A stretch of 64,000 nucleotides of DNA from Cymbidium sinense. Its lineage: Eukaryota > Streptophyta > Magnoliopsida > Asparagales > Orchidaceae. Shown here in pieces: positions 23,081-35,010 of this stretch. The notes beneath the pieces are model-generated. The model was not told where the DNA came from. It ran no database searches and was given only the letters and a program-made list of their open reading frames with translations. The stretch is taken from assembly GCA_021442155.1 (NCBI GenBank), contig CM038220.1, positions 81,582,897 to 81,646,896 of the forward strand, in the 5' to 3' direction. A program made the translations under genes and the position numbers. Within the stretch, counting starts at the first letter, position 1; every line of letters starts with the position of its first letter.

Positions 23081-23715
23081 CTATGGATTGAAAATTGGAA
23101 TTTGGAAATTGTAATATCACTATTTTGTTAGCTTTTATTGAATCAAATTGTTACTTGTATATGATCATGTAAATTTTTAGGTTGAATTTATTCTTATAAG
23201 TTGTAAATTTGTAAATTATAATATTATGAGTTAGCAGTTTAAATTGTATTCAATTTTGTGTAAAAATAAATATTTTTGATTGTATATCTTTTAGTTTCAA
23301 TTAAATAAATTTTTACTTAATTTTTGCCAATATTACTTATTTTTATAGTATAAATAAATTTTTTTTACTGTAAAAATAAATTTTTGATTGTATATCACTA
23401 TTTTGTATATCTTTTAGTTTCAAATTTTGCCAATATTACTTAATTTTTTTTACTCTATAAGATTCAATTAAATAATTTTTTGTTACTTTTTCAAATTTTT
23501 TAAATTTTTAAATGAAAATTAAGAAAAATAAATATTATTAAAATATAAAATCGAGCCAATTTCGTGCCGAAGACGAGCCTAAAATGAACATGAACAATTT
23601 TTAGAGCCAAACACGCACACTATAAATGAGCTATTTCGAACACGAGCCAATTTCGAACAAAAAAATAAAAATAACCAAACAACATCTGGCTCAAGCTCGG
23701 CTCGTTTACACCCCT

Positions 23716-23723
23716 TCTCCCAA
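23716..23723 (+). repeat. hAT target-site duplication, right copy
   Basis: TCTCCCAA, matching 17829-17836. It directly follows the GGCTCGTTTACACCCCT right terminus. Confidence 0.85.
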
Positions 23724-24119
23724 GCAACTAACAACCATTTTCTTACTTCTTTTGAGCTAAAAACACCAAAATTGGGCGGATTCTGGCAAGAAGATGGCGG
23801 TTATTGATGAATACAACATTCCAAGGGGAGATAAGAGATTGCATTCATTCCAAAGCTTCCTCTTGCATCAAGGAGCGTGCTCGGATAAACATCGCCACTG
23901 AAAACCATCCCCAACGATATAATTTCATCAAACTTTAGCCGACCGTAGGATCTCTTGTTTGTGACGATTCTTGCACGATTTTAAGAATTTCCTTCAGAAA
24001 TCACTTGCATTCTTTATTTTATACAATCCTTATGTGAAATAGAAATTTTTCGGTGAGAATCGGTGTGTAATCAACCATAATCGGACCCCATTCCATTGAT
24101 TTTCTTAGTTTTCACAATT

Positions 24120-24430
24120 TTCTGCGCGTGCGGTGTTGACGTCCCTGTCGGCGGGCGAAAGCTCATCGATCTCGGTTGAAATGACGGCCATGATTTAGTG
24201 CCAGATCCTTTGATTTAAGCCCTTAGATTACTGTATTTGATTTAGACTATCTGATGTGATTGGTTTGTCCAATTGAAATTGTGCCATCCCGCATGATTTT
24301 TTGCTCATTTGCCACGCGGAATGGCTCCATCCAATCGTCGCGTGCCACGTGACATCGCATGCCACTGCAACCCAATCTGCCACTACCACATGGAAGTGTG
24401 TGGTCCAATCTGCATCGTGTGGTGCTCACT
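24120..24430 (+). promoter_or_regulatory. CpG-rich LTR island with G-box (candidate promoter), element D
   Basis: High GC and many CpGs stand out from the AT-rich LTR. CACGTG lies at 24346-24351, followed by a TTTTATTTTAAAAATT AT-rich stretch near 24455. It matches by position the islands of the other LTRs. Confidence 0.45.
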
Positions 24431-26245
24431 GGATTAAGTAAGAAATTAAAGATTTTTATTTTAAAAATTAATTAAATCACCTGAAACTTCTAAAATTTAT
24501 AAAAAATAAAATGCTTACTGAAAAATTGCCAATAAGGGCTCGTTGGATTCGTATTTCAGAGAGGAATCCAACAAATCCAAAATCTTCAAATTTCACTAAA
24601 TATTATAAACTTAATTTAAGTTTTAGTGAAATAAAGATTTATTAATTACTCTAAAAATACAAATCAGACTAAGTTGAAACTTGCAGAGATTGAAGTTGAG
24701 CTTATCATAAAAATTTCAAACCTAAATGACTTTTGGATTGGGAGATATTGAATTTTGAAGCTCAAATAGTCCATTTTAATAAAATAAATTAATAAACTTT
24801 ATAAAAATTATTTAAATCGGCTAAAACTTTGAAAAATCATAATAAATTATAGAAAAATCTAAAAATGCAAATAAATACTCATTTTAAAAGAATTTTAGTG
24901 GAGGATGCAATAAAAATATTTCTAATTAATTTTAAATAATAATTAAGGCTTAATTAATGTTTAATTGTCAACTTAATTGACTTAATTACTCTTTAATTAA
25001 CTATGGGATTAATCTCAAACTTTTTGAGATTGTCTAAAGGATGACCTGCCTCCCTAATTTTCTTGGGATTTATTGCTTGCTTAATTAAAAAAGTAATTAA
25101 TTAATCTTAATTATGCTCATAATCCAATTAATGATTAATTAATCATGTGATCATTAATGAATCAATTAATTAAGTAATTAATCCTTTGAGCAGCAGTGAA
25201 TGAGCCTATGGGATAAAATTGAGACCTCCTTCTTAATCTATTCCTTCAAGTTCATTTAATTAATCAAGTTAATTATGGCTTAATTAATTAATTGAATTAT
25301 TTAATCAATGAAACTAAGATCTAAATCATTCCAGAACTTAATTACTTAAGTCTTGGGTAGACTCTTAGGTGTTCAATAACTTAAGAGAATTCTAAGGAAA
25401 TTATAACTAACCTACATGTGTGGGAGGGTTATAAGAGTACTTAATTAAACCCTTTAGCTCAACTCAATAATTATGACCTAATTGCATTAAGTCCTTTTAT
25501 TTTCATAGGAACATTATCGATTTTATTTCCAAATCATGCACATATCATGTTGGCTCATAATCACTTGGATAATTATGCTAAGGTGGCATAGGAAAGGGAT
25601 AATTAATGGGCTTAACTCATAGTACAACCTAATTAACCCATAAAATTAGCCTAATTATTTTTTTCATTAAACTAAATTGAACCACAAACATGAGAATGGA
25701 CTAGGATCAGCAAACTTTTCCTCAGTTGATTAAATCAAGTCAAAACATAAAATGAAAGATGGTATTACCAAGCTTTTATTTTTTAAATACTTTTATTTAA
25801 TATTATTTTGATTGAATGGGATTATATGCTTATATTTAGTATATCCTTTCTAATCATGTTAAATATTGTATGTCATTTGAATAATTCATTCATCTTTCAA
25901 AATAAATCAAATGAAATTTTCTTTATGTTAAACTTGCATGTGTTGAATTAAATTTATAATATGTGAGGTTATTATCACTATAAAGTCAAAATTTATTTTT
26001 GAAAGTGAATAAATCAACTATCATATTTGGAGATAATAGTTATAAATATCTATAAGCTTGCATGTGTATATAGCTTAGAACATGTGATATGGAGTTTTCT
26101 TTCTTTAGTTTACATGGATTTACATAAAGTTTGAATGTTGACAAATGTATAGTCCATTTGAAAATGACACAATATTTGTTTGTATTTATTTCTATGTTTA
26201 AATTTAGATAGAACTTTAGCTCACATGTATAAATAATTTAATTAA

Positions 26246-26577
26246 AAGAAATACAATTTTTGCATAATTTTTCATTCTTGTAGTCATTTGTACATTTATG
26301 TGTATTTAAGAATAGAGGGTATATCTAGTCTAGACATTCCGAGGATGCAAGGCTTTAAGTAGCATCAAGGAGGTCTTTACCTCACCCTCCTGATTTAATA
26401 ATGGTGAAGTATCCAATTAAAACTTGTATACACTTATATGTGCATTTAGCTAATGAATGAAGATCTCCTTTCAATTGAAAGAAATACAATTTTGCATAAT
26501 TTTCCATTATTGTAGTCATTTGTACATCTATGTGTATTTAAGAATATTGGGTATATCTACGAACATTCGGGGACATG
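26246..26577 (+). repeat. 232-bp partial tandem duplication in element D LTR
   Basis: The stretch from TTAAAAGAAATACAA through TAGTCATTTGTACAT and the ACATTC end occurs near 26246-26345 and again near 26478-26577. The right copy abuts the solo-LTR insertion. Confidence 0.7.
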
Positions 26578-26579
26578 AG

Positions 26580-29500
26580 TATTGACCTCATTTTTGGATG
26601 AGGTTTATATCAATCTGAAATTAGTAATTATGATGTTCTAATTCCAAATAAGAACATCCTAATTCAGTGCTTAGGACACTATATACTAAAGAATCCCTTT
26701 GTTTTATTCTAACCTAGTTGACTTAGGTGAGACCCACCTAGCCAAAGTCAACTCATCAAAAAATTTGAACCTTAAAATTCAATTCAAAATTGAATTTGAA
26801 TCAAAACTCAATCAATCAATTCAAGATGATTGAATTCAAAATTAAAAAGGTTTAAATTAAAATCCAACACTTTGAATTCAACTACTTGGTTTCGATTTCA
26901 ATTTCCCAATCCAAGTCAAATGGATTCATTCCCAATCTCAAATCAATTTGAGATTTATTTGGGCATGTCATACATCAATTCAAACTAGGATGATAATTCC
27001 ATAAATCATAAAATAATAAAAGAAAAAAATGGAATTTCAAAATCCAAAAGAAAATGGGAAGAAGGGAAATGCAAATTCCACTCTTCCCATGCAAAGTCAT
27101 CCCACCTCTTATGGATGGTTGTCTTCAAGTGAAGGCCAACCAAGTAAGCAAAAGCCAAGGACAAGTTGGCTTCTCTCAAGGGAAATAAGAAGAGAAGAAG
27201 AAGCAAAAAAAGAGAGAAGAGAGGATCGACCAAAAGAAAAATCAAGCAAGGAGCCTTCCTCCCTCGCATGTGAGCATCCCAACATGTTCACAAGGCCAAG
27301 GGGAGTTGATCCTACCCCTTGGTCGGCCTTGAAGTCACCTGGCGGAGTTTGGTAAAAATCCTTCAATATAGGATTTTTGGCCACCTATGGAAAGTGGGGA
27401 AGGGAAGCCTATTCCCTCCCCATTTTATTCTAAAAGATTCACCAAGGCCAGAGATGAAGTTCCCGACCATTCCCCGACCTTCTCAACGTTGACACGCCGA
27501 TGAAGGTCGAATGCCCTCCAATGGTGAAATCTAAGAGAATGGATTTCACCTCAAATTAAAGTTACCAACACGTTCTAGTGGTTGAATTAAGCTTGAATGA
27601 AATTCCACCCATCCCCCTCGCCATCGGGAAGCCAGAGAACGACCAACACCACCTCGGACCGAACCCATGCTGGTTTAGGGAGCAATTTGGAGGGAGACAA
27701 CTCATTTCCTCTAGCGCACAAGCTTCTTGCATCATTCTGAAGCTAATGGAATGGATTTCATCGATGAATATTACCGAATTGGAGGTTCTCCATTAAAGCA
27801 CTTTCATTTTTCCATTAAAATTTCAATTTTCATCATTTTTTGAAGGAAACTTCATCCCAAGTGTGATCAAGCTGCTTAGATTGGTAGGATTTCCTTTCAC
27901 GCTCGTTTTGCAATTGAAATTGTGTGATTTCGTTGCTTTGATCGCCAAAATTCAAGCAAAACCATGGACAGCTCTCAGTTTATACAGTCTGGGTAAGAGA
28001 TGTAATCTCTGCCATCCATTCCTTCTATAAGGAATTGACGACTCAGATCTAGGCAGACCGCTCGATTTAAATCCCTTAGGACCCGCGGATTGATTGGATC
28101 AGATGGTCCTACACTAAACCATGTCCCATCATAATTTTAAAGTGGGATCCATGTGGATCCCGCATGGACCAACCAACATGCCAAACGCGTGACACTCGTC
28201 GCTGCTAACTAGTTTAAAAAGGAAATTCAAGATTTCTGAATTTAAAAAATTGCTAAAATTACTCAGAACTTCTAAAAATCATAGAAAAGTGAATATAAAT
28301 AAAAAAAATTTCAAATGAAGGTTCTATGGATTCGTCTTGATGAGAGGAATCTACAAAAATTTAAATCTAAATTATTTTGGGTATTGTAGCCTTAATTTAG
28401 GTTTAATGAAAAACCATTAAACTTTAATTACTCTTAAACCATAAATTTAATTGATTTAGAACTTTGGGGAAATGCAATTAGGGTTAATGCACACATTTTG
28501 CAAATTTTTCATAATTTATTTCACTGTATTTTATGGGAAATAAAAATATAAATCCTAAACCTCAATTTTAATTAAATAAATTAATTTAAAATGAAATAAT
28601 TAATAAAGATGAATTAAAAAACTTTAAATTAACCTAATGAACCCTAATGAACATTAAAACTTTAAGGCAACTCAGTTAAACTTAATAAATCACAATTTTA
28701 CTTACTGAAGCAATTAATTGAATTAAATAATTTAAATAATTAACGAGAATTTAATTAAATCATAATAAATCAACCAAATGTCCAAAAATTATAAATGAAC
28801 CCTCATTGCAAACATATTTTCGAGAGGAATTAATGAAAAATAAAATCTCTAAAAAAATTTCATTAAATTAGGCATAATTTAAGTTTTTAATAAAATAATT
28901 ATAACTTTAATTACACCCTAATTATGAATATAATCAAGATAACTTTGGAAACATGAAATTGGCATGAAACCCACCTTGCTAGAAATTTTTAAAACTCAAT
29001 TGATCTTTGGATTGGGAGTTGTTGAATTTCCAAATTTCTAGATCAATATTAAATCTATAATAAATAAGAAAATCCATTAATTCCTTAAATCATGAAATAA
29101 ATTGAACTAATCTTAATCAAACATAAAAAAAATACTTAAGGTAATTCTTCAAACAAAGTCAAAGGATTAATCAATTTCAAACTTAAGGACTAATGAAATT
29201 AAGCTAATTTAATGAAATAATTAATGAAATCAAATATTAAAACTTAAATCACCAACTCTTAATAAATCCTTACATCTCCAATGAATCAAATCAAATGAAT
29301 GCAAACCTTAACCTAAGTACTTTAGGTTAACCTAAACTAAATCAAATGAAATCAACATGACTTAATCCAAAAGATTAATGTAAACCAAATGAACTAATTC
29401 AAATAAATTCAAATTAATAAATTAAATTAAATAATGTAATTCAAATAAAATCAAATGAAATAATTCAAACCAAACTAAATTGAAAACTAAACCAAGAATG

Positions 29501-31888
29501 AAAATAAAATTCTTCCAAAGAAAGAAATGAAATATCATTTCAAATCCAAATTCAAACAAACTAAATGAAATCAAAAAATTAATTAAGATACTTAAGGATC
29601 TTAGTTAGACCTCTGGAATGAATCTTCATCTTGGGATGATGATTTCATTCTTTTATGAATTAGGATGTTGAATAGGGTGAGTTCAATCCAAAAATGGAGT
29701 CCATTATATTATTCATTTTTGAAAATCTAAACATCACTTTAACCAAATAAAGTGAAAATAAAATGAAACTAAATCACTAAATCATTTGAATTGAAACCAT
29801 CAAAGATAAAATTCAAACAAACTCAAATTGCAAATTGAAACTTGAACTAATAGAGGCTTAGTAAAGACCTACCACACAAGCCTATCTTCTACACACACAC
29901 TAGATCATTTAGGTCACAAACTTTAGATTTAGGTTAGATCATTTTGTGATTTTTTATAGTTCTCTACAATATGTTGTGATATCTTACAATATATCGTGAG
30001 TATTGCTTTTGAATGCCTAGGCTTGTTTGCCCATTAGACTGGATGGTAGGCCATTCTTTCTAGAATTAACTCTATTTTTTTTGTTTGTGGGATTAAGAGA
30101 TTGTTGTCATAAATAAATAAATAAAAATTATAAAAAATTATTGTTTACTAGGTGCTAAAAAAATATCTTAACATAGTCCATACATAGGTGGGCTGCAACT
30201 AATGTTAAGCCCATATGTTTTAAAATATAACTATTTTGTATTATTTGTATTTCTAACATATGTTTTGGGACTTAGATTTCTTTTAATTTTAAATGTAAAT
30301 TTGAGCTTAGAACTAGGTTAGGATCTATGAGGTCTAGGATTAGCAGGAGCTAACCCTACTAGGAGATGGTGTAGTGGTCCCCTATGGAGCCTGATGAATG
30401 TCCCTAAAGAAGGAGACGATGCTGAAAGAAAATCGATAGATCTAGACTTGTAGTTCTAGGCTTATTTAAGGGCAAGCGCCTTTTTTTTTTCTTTGGTGAT
30501 TTGCCACATTGACCTATTTCTATAAATTTAACTTGGCTTGATTTATTTTAGGTGCATAATAGAATCAACATACTTTTATAGGTTTATTTCTATGTTGTGT
30601 TTTCTTGTGAATGAAAGCCTGGACGATCAGGCTCATAGGAATAACTAAATTTTCTACTTAACTTAAATCTAAACAACTAAAATAAAAATAAATACAACTT
30701 GAAAGTTCATATAATTAAAGCCTTAGGAATAACATAAAATTAATTAGAAACCATAAAGTTTGAAATCATGAAATCATATTATTTTCATTCTTTAAATTGG
30801 GCAACTTCACCCATTGCACATAAGGGGCATTTGTCCTATGAGGATGACACCTTCTTGGGGAAGCCTTCCTTCTATTATTGATTTGACCTATAACCATTTA
30901 TAATTGCATGAAATTAGGCATAAATGCATACCCATGGACTAAAATAAATCTTGAGTAAAAATTAATAAAATATAAAAAATATGCATTAGTTAGATGCATT
31001 TTCATACCCTTCGTGATTCTAGAGATTAGGGAGTGAGTCTAGGTTCATAGATTACTTTCCTAAAAATACAATAGCTTCGCCATCTTGCATTCTTGAGACT
31101 TAGCTTCATGAATTTAAAATGCGCTTAGGTGGTGTTGGCTGGCAGCCCTCTCCAGGCGGGTTATAAGTCCAGAAGAGTCAGGGATAGGTTAATTCCTTCA
31201 AGTGAGAGGAATGACTGATAATTCCCAAAATAGAACTAGGTCGAGTATCTAATATGTGTTAGAAGCACATGCAGACTAGGGTTTGAAACATCTTATTCAA
31301 GAATAAGTCTTCAATACTAGGCATTTCTGCAGTCTTGTGCAACTAGAATCTAAGTCCTAGTTTTCTAAGAAAATGCCAACACAAAATCTAAATAAAATTC
31401 CAAATTTAAAGCCCAATTATAGGATAGTTGAAATGACTACTAGGAATCCTAGTATCAATAGGTATTTTCCACTTCATCCGAATCGTCTTCCAAAATTACT
31501 CTCTCTAATTTGGACCGTTCCCAATTAAAATTCTAAAATTCAATCCTTTGAAAATCACCTTAGAAATATTTAAAAATAATAACTTATTTCTTTAGTAGAG
31601 AGTATTCTTAGGAAGAGACCCTTCTTAAGATGTAATTTACTATAGGGGTTTGCCTCTATAGGAAACCATGAACCCAGTTTAAAATAAATCTTGTTCTACA
31701 TTCCATGTAGTTGGGGAAATATCTTTGGTACAATAAAAGACCCATTAGCCTTAGGAGTGTTTATTGAAATGATAATCCATTATAGAAAAATATATTTATC
31801 TTCGAGATAATATTCTTATTACTTGCGTATTTGATCATCTGAATAAGAAATTCCTAAACTCTATGTGGTGTTCTAAATTTTCTCCACA
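26580..31888 (+). mobile_element. Solo LTR of the same family
   Basis: A complete LTR, TATTGACCTCA at 26580 to TTTCTCCACA at 31888, without any interior. The host LTR resumes directly behind it at 31889 (GGGTTTAAGTAGCC, equal to CTTTAAGTAGC at 26354). The 5 bp on each side (ATGAG before, GCGAG after) are compatible with a worn target duplication. It carries a weak GC island (27960-28210) without CACGTG, a long AAATCAAATGAA-rich part (28500-29900) and the U5 segment with GGGGTTTGCC. Solo LTRs arise by recombination between the two LTRs of one element. ORFs at 27006-27384 and 27578-27796 are not conserved in the other LTRs. Confidence 0.75.
31640..31661 (+). ncRNA. U5 stem-loop (CTATAG/CTATAG), solo LTR
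   Basis: Compensated version of the 10181-10202 stem: CTATAG at 31640-31645 and 31656-31661 around GGGTTTGCCT. A second stem nearby, TTATCT-TCG-AGATAA (about 31798-31812), corresponds to CTATCT-TTCG-AGATAG in element B (about 51967-51982), again with a paired C-G to T-A change. Confidence 0.45.
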
Positions 31889-32035
31889 GCGAGGGTTTAA
31901 GTAGCCCTAAGGAGGTCCTTACCTCACTCCTTTGGTTAACAATGATGAAGAACTTATTTAAAACTTTTATACACTTGTACATACATTTATCTAATGGGAG
32001 AAAATCCCAATTTCTTCAAAATACATATATGCATC
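31889..32035 (+). mobile_element. Element D 3' LTR, piece 3
   Basis: Continues the host LTR behind the solo LTR (GTAGCC..AAGGAGGTCCTTACCTCA, then CATTTATCTAATGG, GCATATATG-like end). It stops at 32035, where the minus-strand LTR end of element A begins. The rest of this LTR is expected beyond elements A and B, outside the window. Confidence 0.6.
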
Positions 32036-32786
32036 TGTGGTGAATAAATTCCTATTAGGGGGTCGCCTTTCAAATCTGTGAAGAAAAGAAAGAAGAGACC
32101 TTATAAAAATTTGTCTTAATAAGATGCCACGGAGATCCGTAGATGTACTTATTGGTGATGGATCGTCATCTAGGTATAATATCTCGAAAGGCAAGTCACT
32201 TCCTTTAATGGAACCAATCACCTCAATAAGGACTCTTAAGGATGATGGGTCTGCATATGTACCAGAGATTCTTCCCTTACTTTACTTGGAAAGTAAAGCA
32301 GAGTTTATTTTAAATCAAGTTTGTTAAGTTCCCTACAAGGGAAAGCACCCATAGTTAATTATAGCCTAGGACGGGATCCCTTTGAAAAACTCTCGATTAA
32401 GGTAAATGATCGTCTTTGAAGACTTCAATAGAGAGGACTATTAATCGATTAGTTTTATTTTTGAAGAACAAATGAGATTGATCAAAAGAGCAAGTTATTA
32501 TCAAAGTCAAAATGGAAGATAAGTAGGAAATGCTCACAATGCTAGGAAACCTAGCGAGCATCTCAAACTATTCTGAAATTGGGCTTTATATTTTTGGAAA
32601 TTGATTTAGTTTGTTTGAGTTGAATTTTTTATTAGAATTTTAGGACTTAAGATTCCTTAACATAATATTAAAGAAATGCCTAAGATGCGAGGAATTATGC
32701 TTATGGTCCACAAAGGGGAGAAGTAACCTCAGAACCTAAATCTAGGGAGCTTCGACGAGGGCCAGAAGCACAACCTAAATCTAAGG

Positions 32787-33459
32787 CAAAAAATGGGTAA
32801 TTGGTTTGCCTCCACAAGAGAGGGAAAATCACCCGATAGCTTGACTTACAACCGCCCGGGGGTGGCCATCAACTAACTCCTACAATTTTAAATACATGTA
32901 GGCAAGTCTTTATGCTTATTCAAGATAGCTGGTGATATTATTTAAAAAGAGATAAAGTCTTAAACTCACTCCCTAAAGAGACTAGATCAAGTAAAGGGAC
33001 ATGCTTCAAATGACTTAAATCTAATACATTTCAAAATTTATTTTATTTCTATTTTGGACAATTATTTTGACTCAGGCTAATAGGATTTTTATGACTAATG
33101 CATGATAAATCAGATTATTGGCCAAAAAATGGGTAATTGGTTTGCCTCCACAAGAGAGGACAAACCACCCAATAGCTTGACTTACAACCGCCCGGAGGTG
33201 GCCATCAACTAACTCCTACAATTTTAAATACATGTAGGCAAGTCTTTATGCTTATTCAAGATAGCTAGGCTATTATTATTTAAAAAGAGACAAAGTCTTA
33301 AACTCACTCCCTAAAGAGACTAGATCAAGTAAAGGGACATGCTTCAAATAACCTAAATCTAATACATTTCAAAATTTATTTTATTTCCATTTTGGACAAT
33401 TATTTTGACTCAGGCTAATAGGATTTTTATGACTAATGCATGATAAATCAGATTATTGG
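32787..33459 (-). repeat. 337-bp tandem duplication in U5 of element A
   Basis: 32787-33122 and 33123-33459 are nearly identical head-to-tail copies (landmarks GGGTAATTGGTTTGCCTCC, ACAACCGCCCGG, GACTAATGCATGATAAATC). The small number of differences makes it younger than the element itself. Confidence 0.9.
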
Positions 33460-33978
33460 CCAAAATTAGCAAGAAGGTAGGAGGTGAGTTTCCACCACGG
33501 CCCTCAAAGGTCAACCTGGGTTCTCTGGCAAAGGTGGAAGCCCTACAATCAAGAGTGAAATAAGATGCATTTGTGCATGATACTATAAATAAATGCTCAT
33601 CCAGCTAAGAGGTTGCTAATTCTTTTGTCTTGATTTTAATCCTAAGCTTCAAGTGAGGTTATGAGTTACTTAATTTTATTTTGAGTTATTAAGTTGGGTA
33701 AAAGATTTATTTTTTCTTAAAGAGCCTAATCCACATCCAAGCCATACATAAAGCAAGGAAGAAACTAGGAAAATCATGCCACTTAATGCAAACATTAAAC
33801 AAATCATCAAATAATTTATAAAGCTAATTGCAAAAAAGAATAAATGGTCGTTTGTGGTTGGGCACCACCCACATATCTGATCAAATATGAATGAGCTCTA
33901 CCCTTATACAACTGAATAATAAATGAATTGAAATACAATTTAATCAAAGGAATTCATTATTATGGGGGTCTTCAAGCT

Positions 33979-34048
33979 TTATTTTTCTTTCTTCTTTCTT
34001 CTTTCTTCTTTCAATCTTCTTCTTCTTTCTTTTTTTTCTTTTGGTTCC
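33979..34048 (+). repeat. Pyrimidine tract (TTCTTTC)n
   Basis: Seventy bases of almost pure TTC/TTTC units, a purine tract on the element's sense strand, in the U5 part of the element A LTR. Confidence 0.85.
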
Positions 34049-34849
34049 TCCTTTAGATGGTTAGAAGGTGGATGCTCTTAGGCTTCACATGGTGCATAAG
34101 ATGGGATCTTATGAACAATGCTCATCTTAATCCCCATAACAAATCATTCCAAAATCCTAAATATACAAATTTTTACATGAAAAGGAAAAGGGAAATCTAA
34201 CTAATACCTGCAAAATAAAGGTTAGTTAAATCACACCACACAAATCCCAAGCATGTATATTGGACTTAACACATCACACATGGGTGACTAAGTCCTACCC
34301 TATGGATTATGCTTAGGGGTATAAGCACACCAAGCAAGAAGTATTTATATTTTTATTTATGATAGCGCCTCTTAAGCACAATCCCCTGTAGAAAAGAATA
34401 ATTAGACTAAGAATGTCCTACCATTCATTCTATGAGCATACACCTATCATCTAATCTAAAACATTCATCACAAAACAAAACATTTTTTAGGGAATTAGGG
34501 AATGAAATAGCAATTTCTCCAATTAACCCATCAATAAATCTCAAGAAAATTAGAGGAGGTAGTGGTCATCCCCTAAAATGAACCCTAGAAGTTTGAGATC
34601 AATTGATGACCTAATTAAAGAATAATTAGGTAATTAAGATTCTTAAAGAAACCAAAATTCAGAGAAAAGAGGAATTAAAAATCCATTAAAATTTTTTTTA
34701 GAATATTCTAAATGAAATTATCTTTCCATATCATTTTTCCTTATACTTTTTTGATTTTTCTATGAAGAGTTATGAATTTTAGATGTTATAGGGATTAATT
34801 AAGAATTAATTAGGTAAATAACTAATCCCCACTTAATCTCTGCTCACGG

Positions 34850-35010
34850 CATGATGCATGGCGGCGGTGGTCACGCGCTTTACATGCATCATGCCATGAG
34901 CCACCCACTTAAATGTCATATCAAGAAGGAGGCTGGCGGTGCACGTGCTTATATCCTTGGTCGTCCGATCAAAGATCGGACAGCTAAAGATTCACCCGTG
35001 GTTTAAAATA
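34850..35010 (-). promoter_or_regulatory. CpG-rich island with G-box and palindrome, element A LTR
   Basis: GCACGTGC at 34941-34948, and a perfect hairpin GTCCGATC-AAA-GATCGGAC at 34963-34981. A related GATC-TTT-GATC inverted repeat is seen at about 63708-63720. Downstream in LTR sense is TTATTTACC in place of the TATATAA box of the E copies, so the promoter may be weakened. Confidence 0.45.

Larger units (their letters stand above)
17837..23715 (+). mobile_element. hAT DNA transposon (degenerate autonomous copy)
   Basis: A 5.9-kb element flanked by a perfect 8-bp direct repeat TCTCCCAA. The right end, read inward on the minus strand, is AAGGGGTGTAAACGAGCC, a terminus I recognise from plant hAT elements. 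The left end (GTAGGGTCAAAAAGC) is an imperfect inverted match. Subterminal regions share a CATGTTTGGCT motif in inverted order, and GAGCCAA repeats cluster near 23554-23655. Inside is a broken hAT transposase gene (19467-21513) in plus orientation. The 17837-19466 and 21514-23715 flanks are non-coding. The element sits in the 3' LTR of element D and so postdates it. Confidence 0.85.
23724..26579 (+). mobile_element. Element D 3' LTR, piece 2
   Basis: Continues piece 1. GAGCTAAAAACACC, then a GATGACATTCC-like stretch and GAAAACCATCCCC, match 46500-46650 and 63190-63315. It includes the CpG-rich island (24120-24430) with CACGTG at 24346-24351. Behind it lies the AT-rich R/U5 part up to the solo-LTR insertion at 26580. 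The 60-codon ORF at 24247-24429 lies in the island and is not conserved. Confidence 0.7.
10039..32035 (+). mobile_element. Element D: Tat/Ogre-like retrotransposon remnant, nested and gutted
   Basis: In order: a 5' LTR stub (10039-10501), primer-binding site (10509-10525), leader, hairpin array, gag-position ORF remnant to about 13470, about 4.1 kb of unrelated AT-rich DNA, then plus-strand LTR sequence in three pieces (17590-17836, 23724-26579, 31889-32035). The pieces are separated by a hAT transposon and a solo LTR. The 3' LTR lacks its first 1.5 kb or so, judged against element B. Pol, the 3' UTR and the LTR start are gone. That the LTR pieces belong to the same element as the 5' half is inferred from orientation and order. 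Confidence 0.55.

Noticed and set aside
27006..27384. Overlapping ORFs of 87 to 108 codons, Lys/Glu-rich
   Set aside because: They are in the solo LTR, overlap on both strands and have no counterpart in the other LTRs.
32124..32327. 67-codon plus-strand ORF similar to 44270-44491
   Set aside because: The similarity is because both are antisense to the same U5 segment of element A; not a gene.
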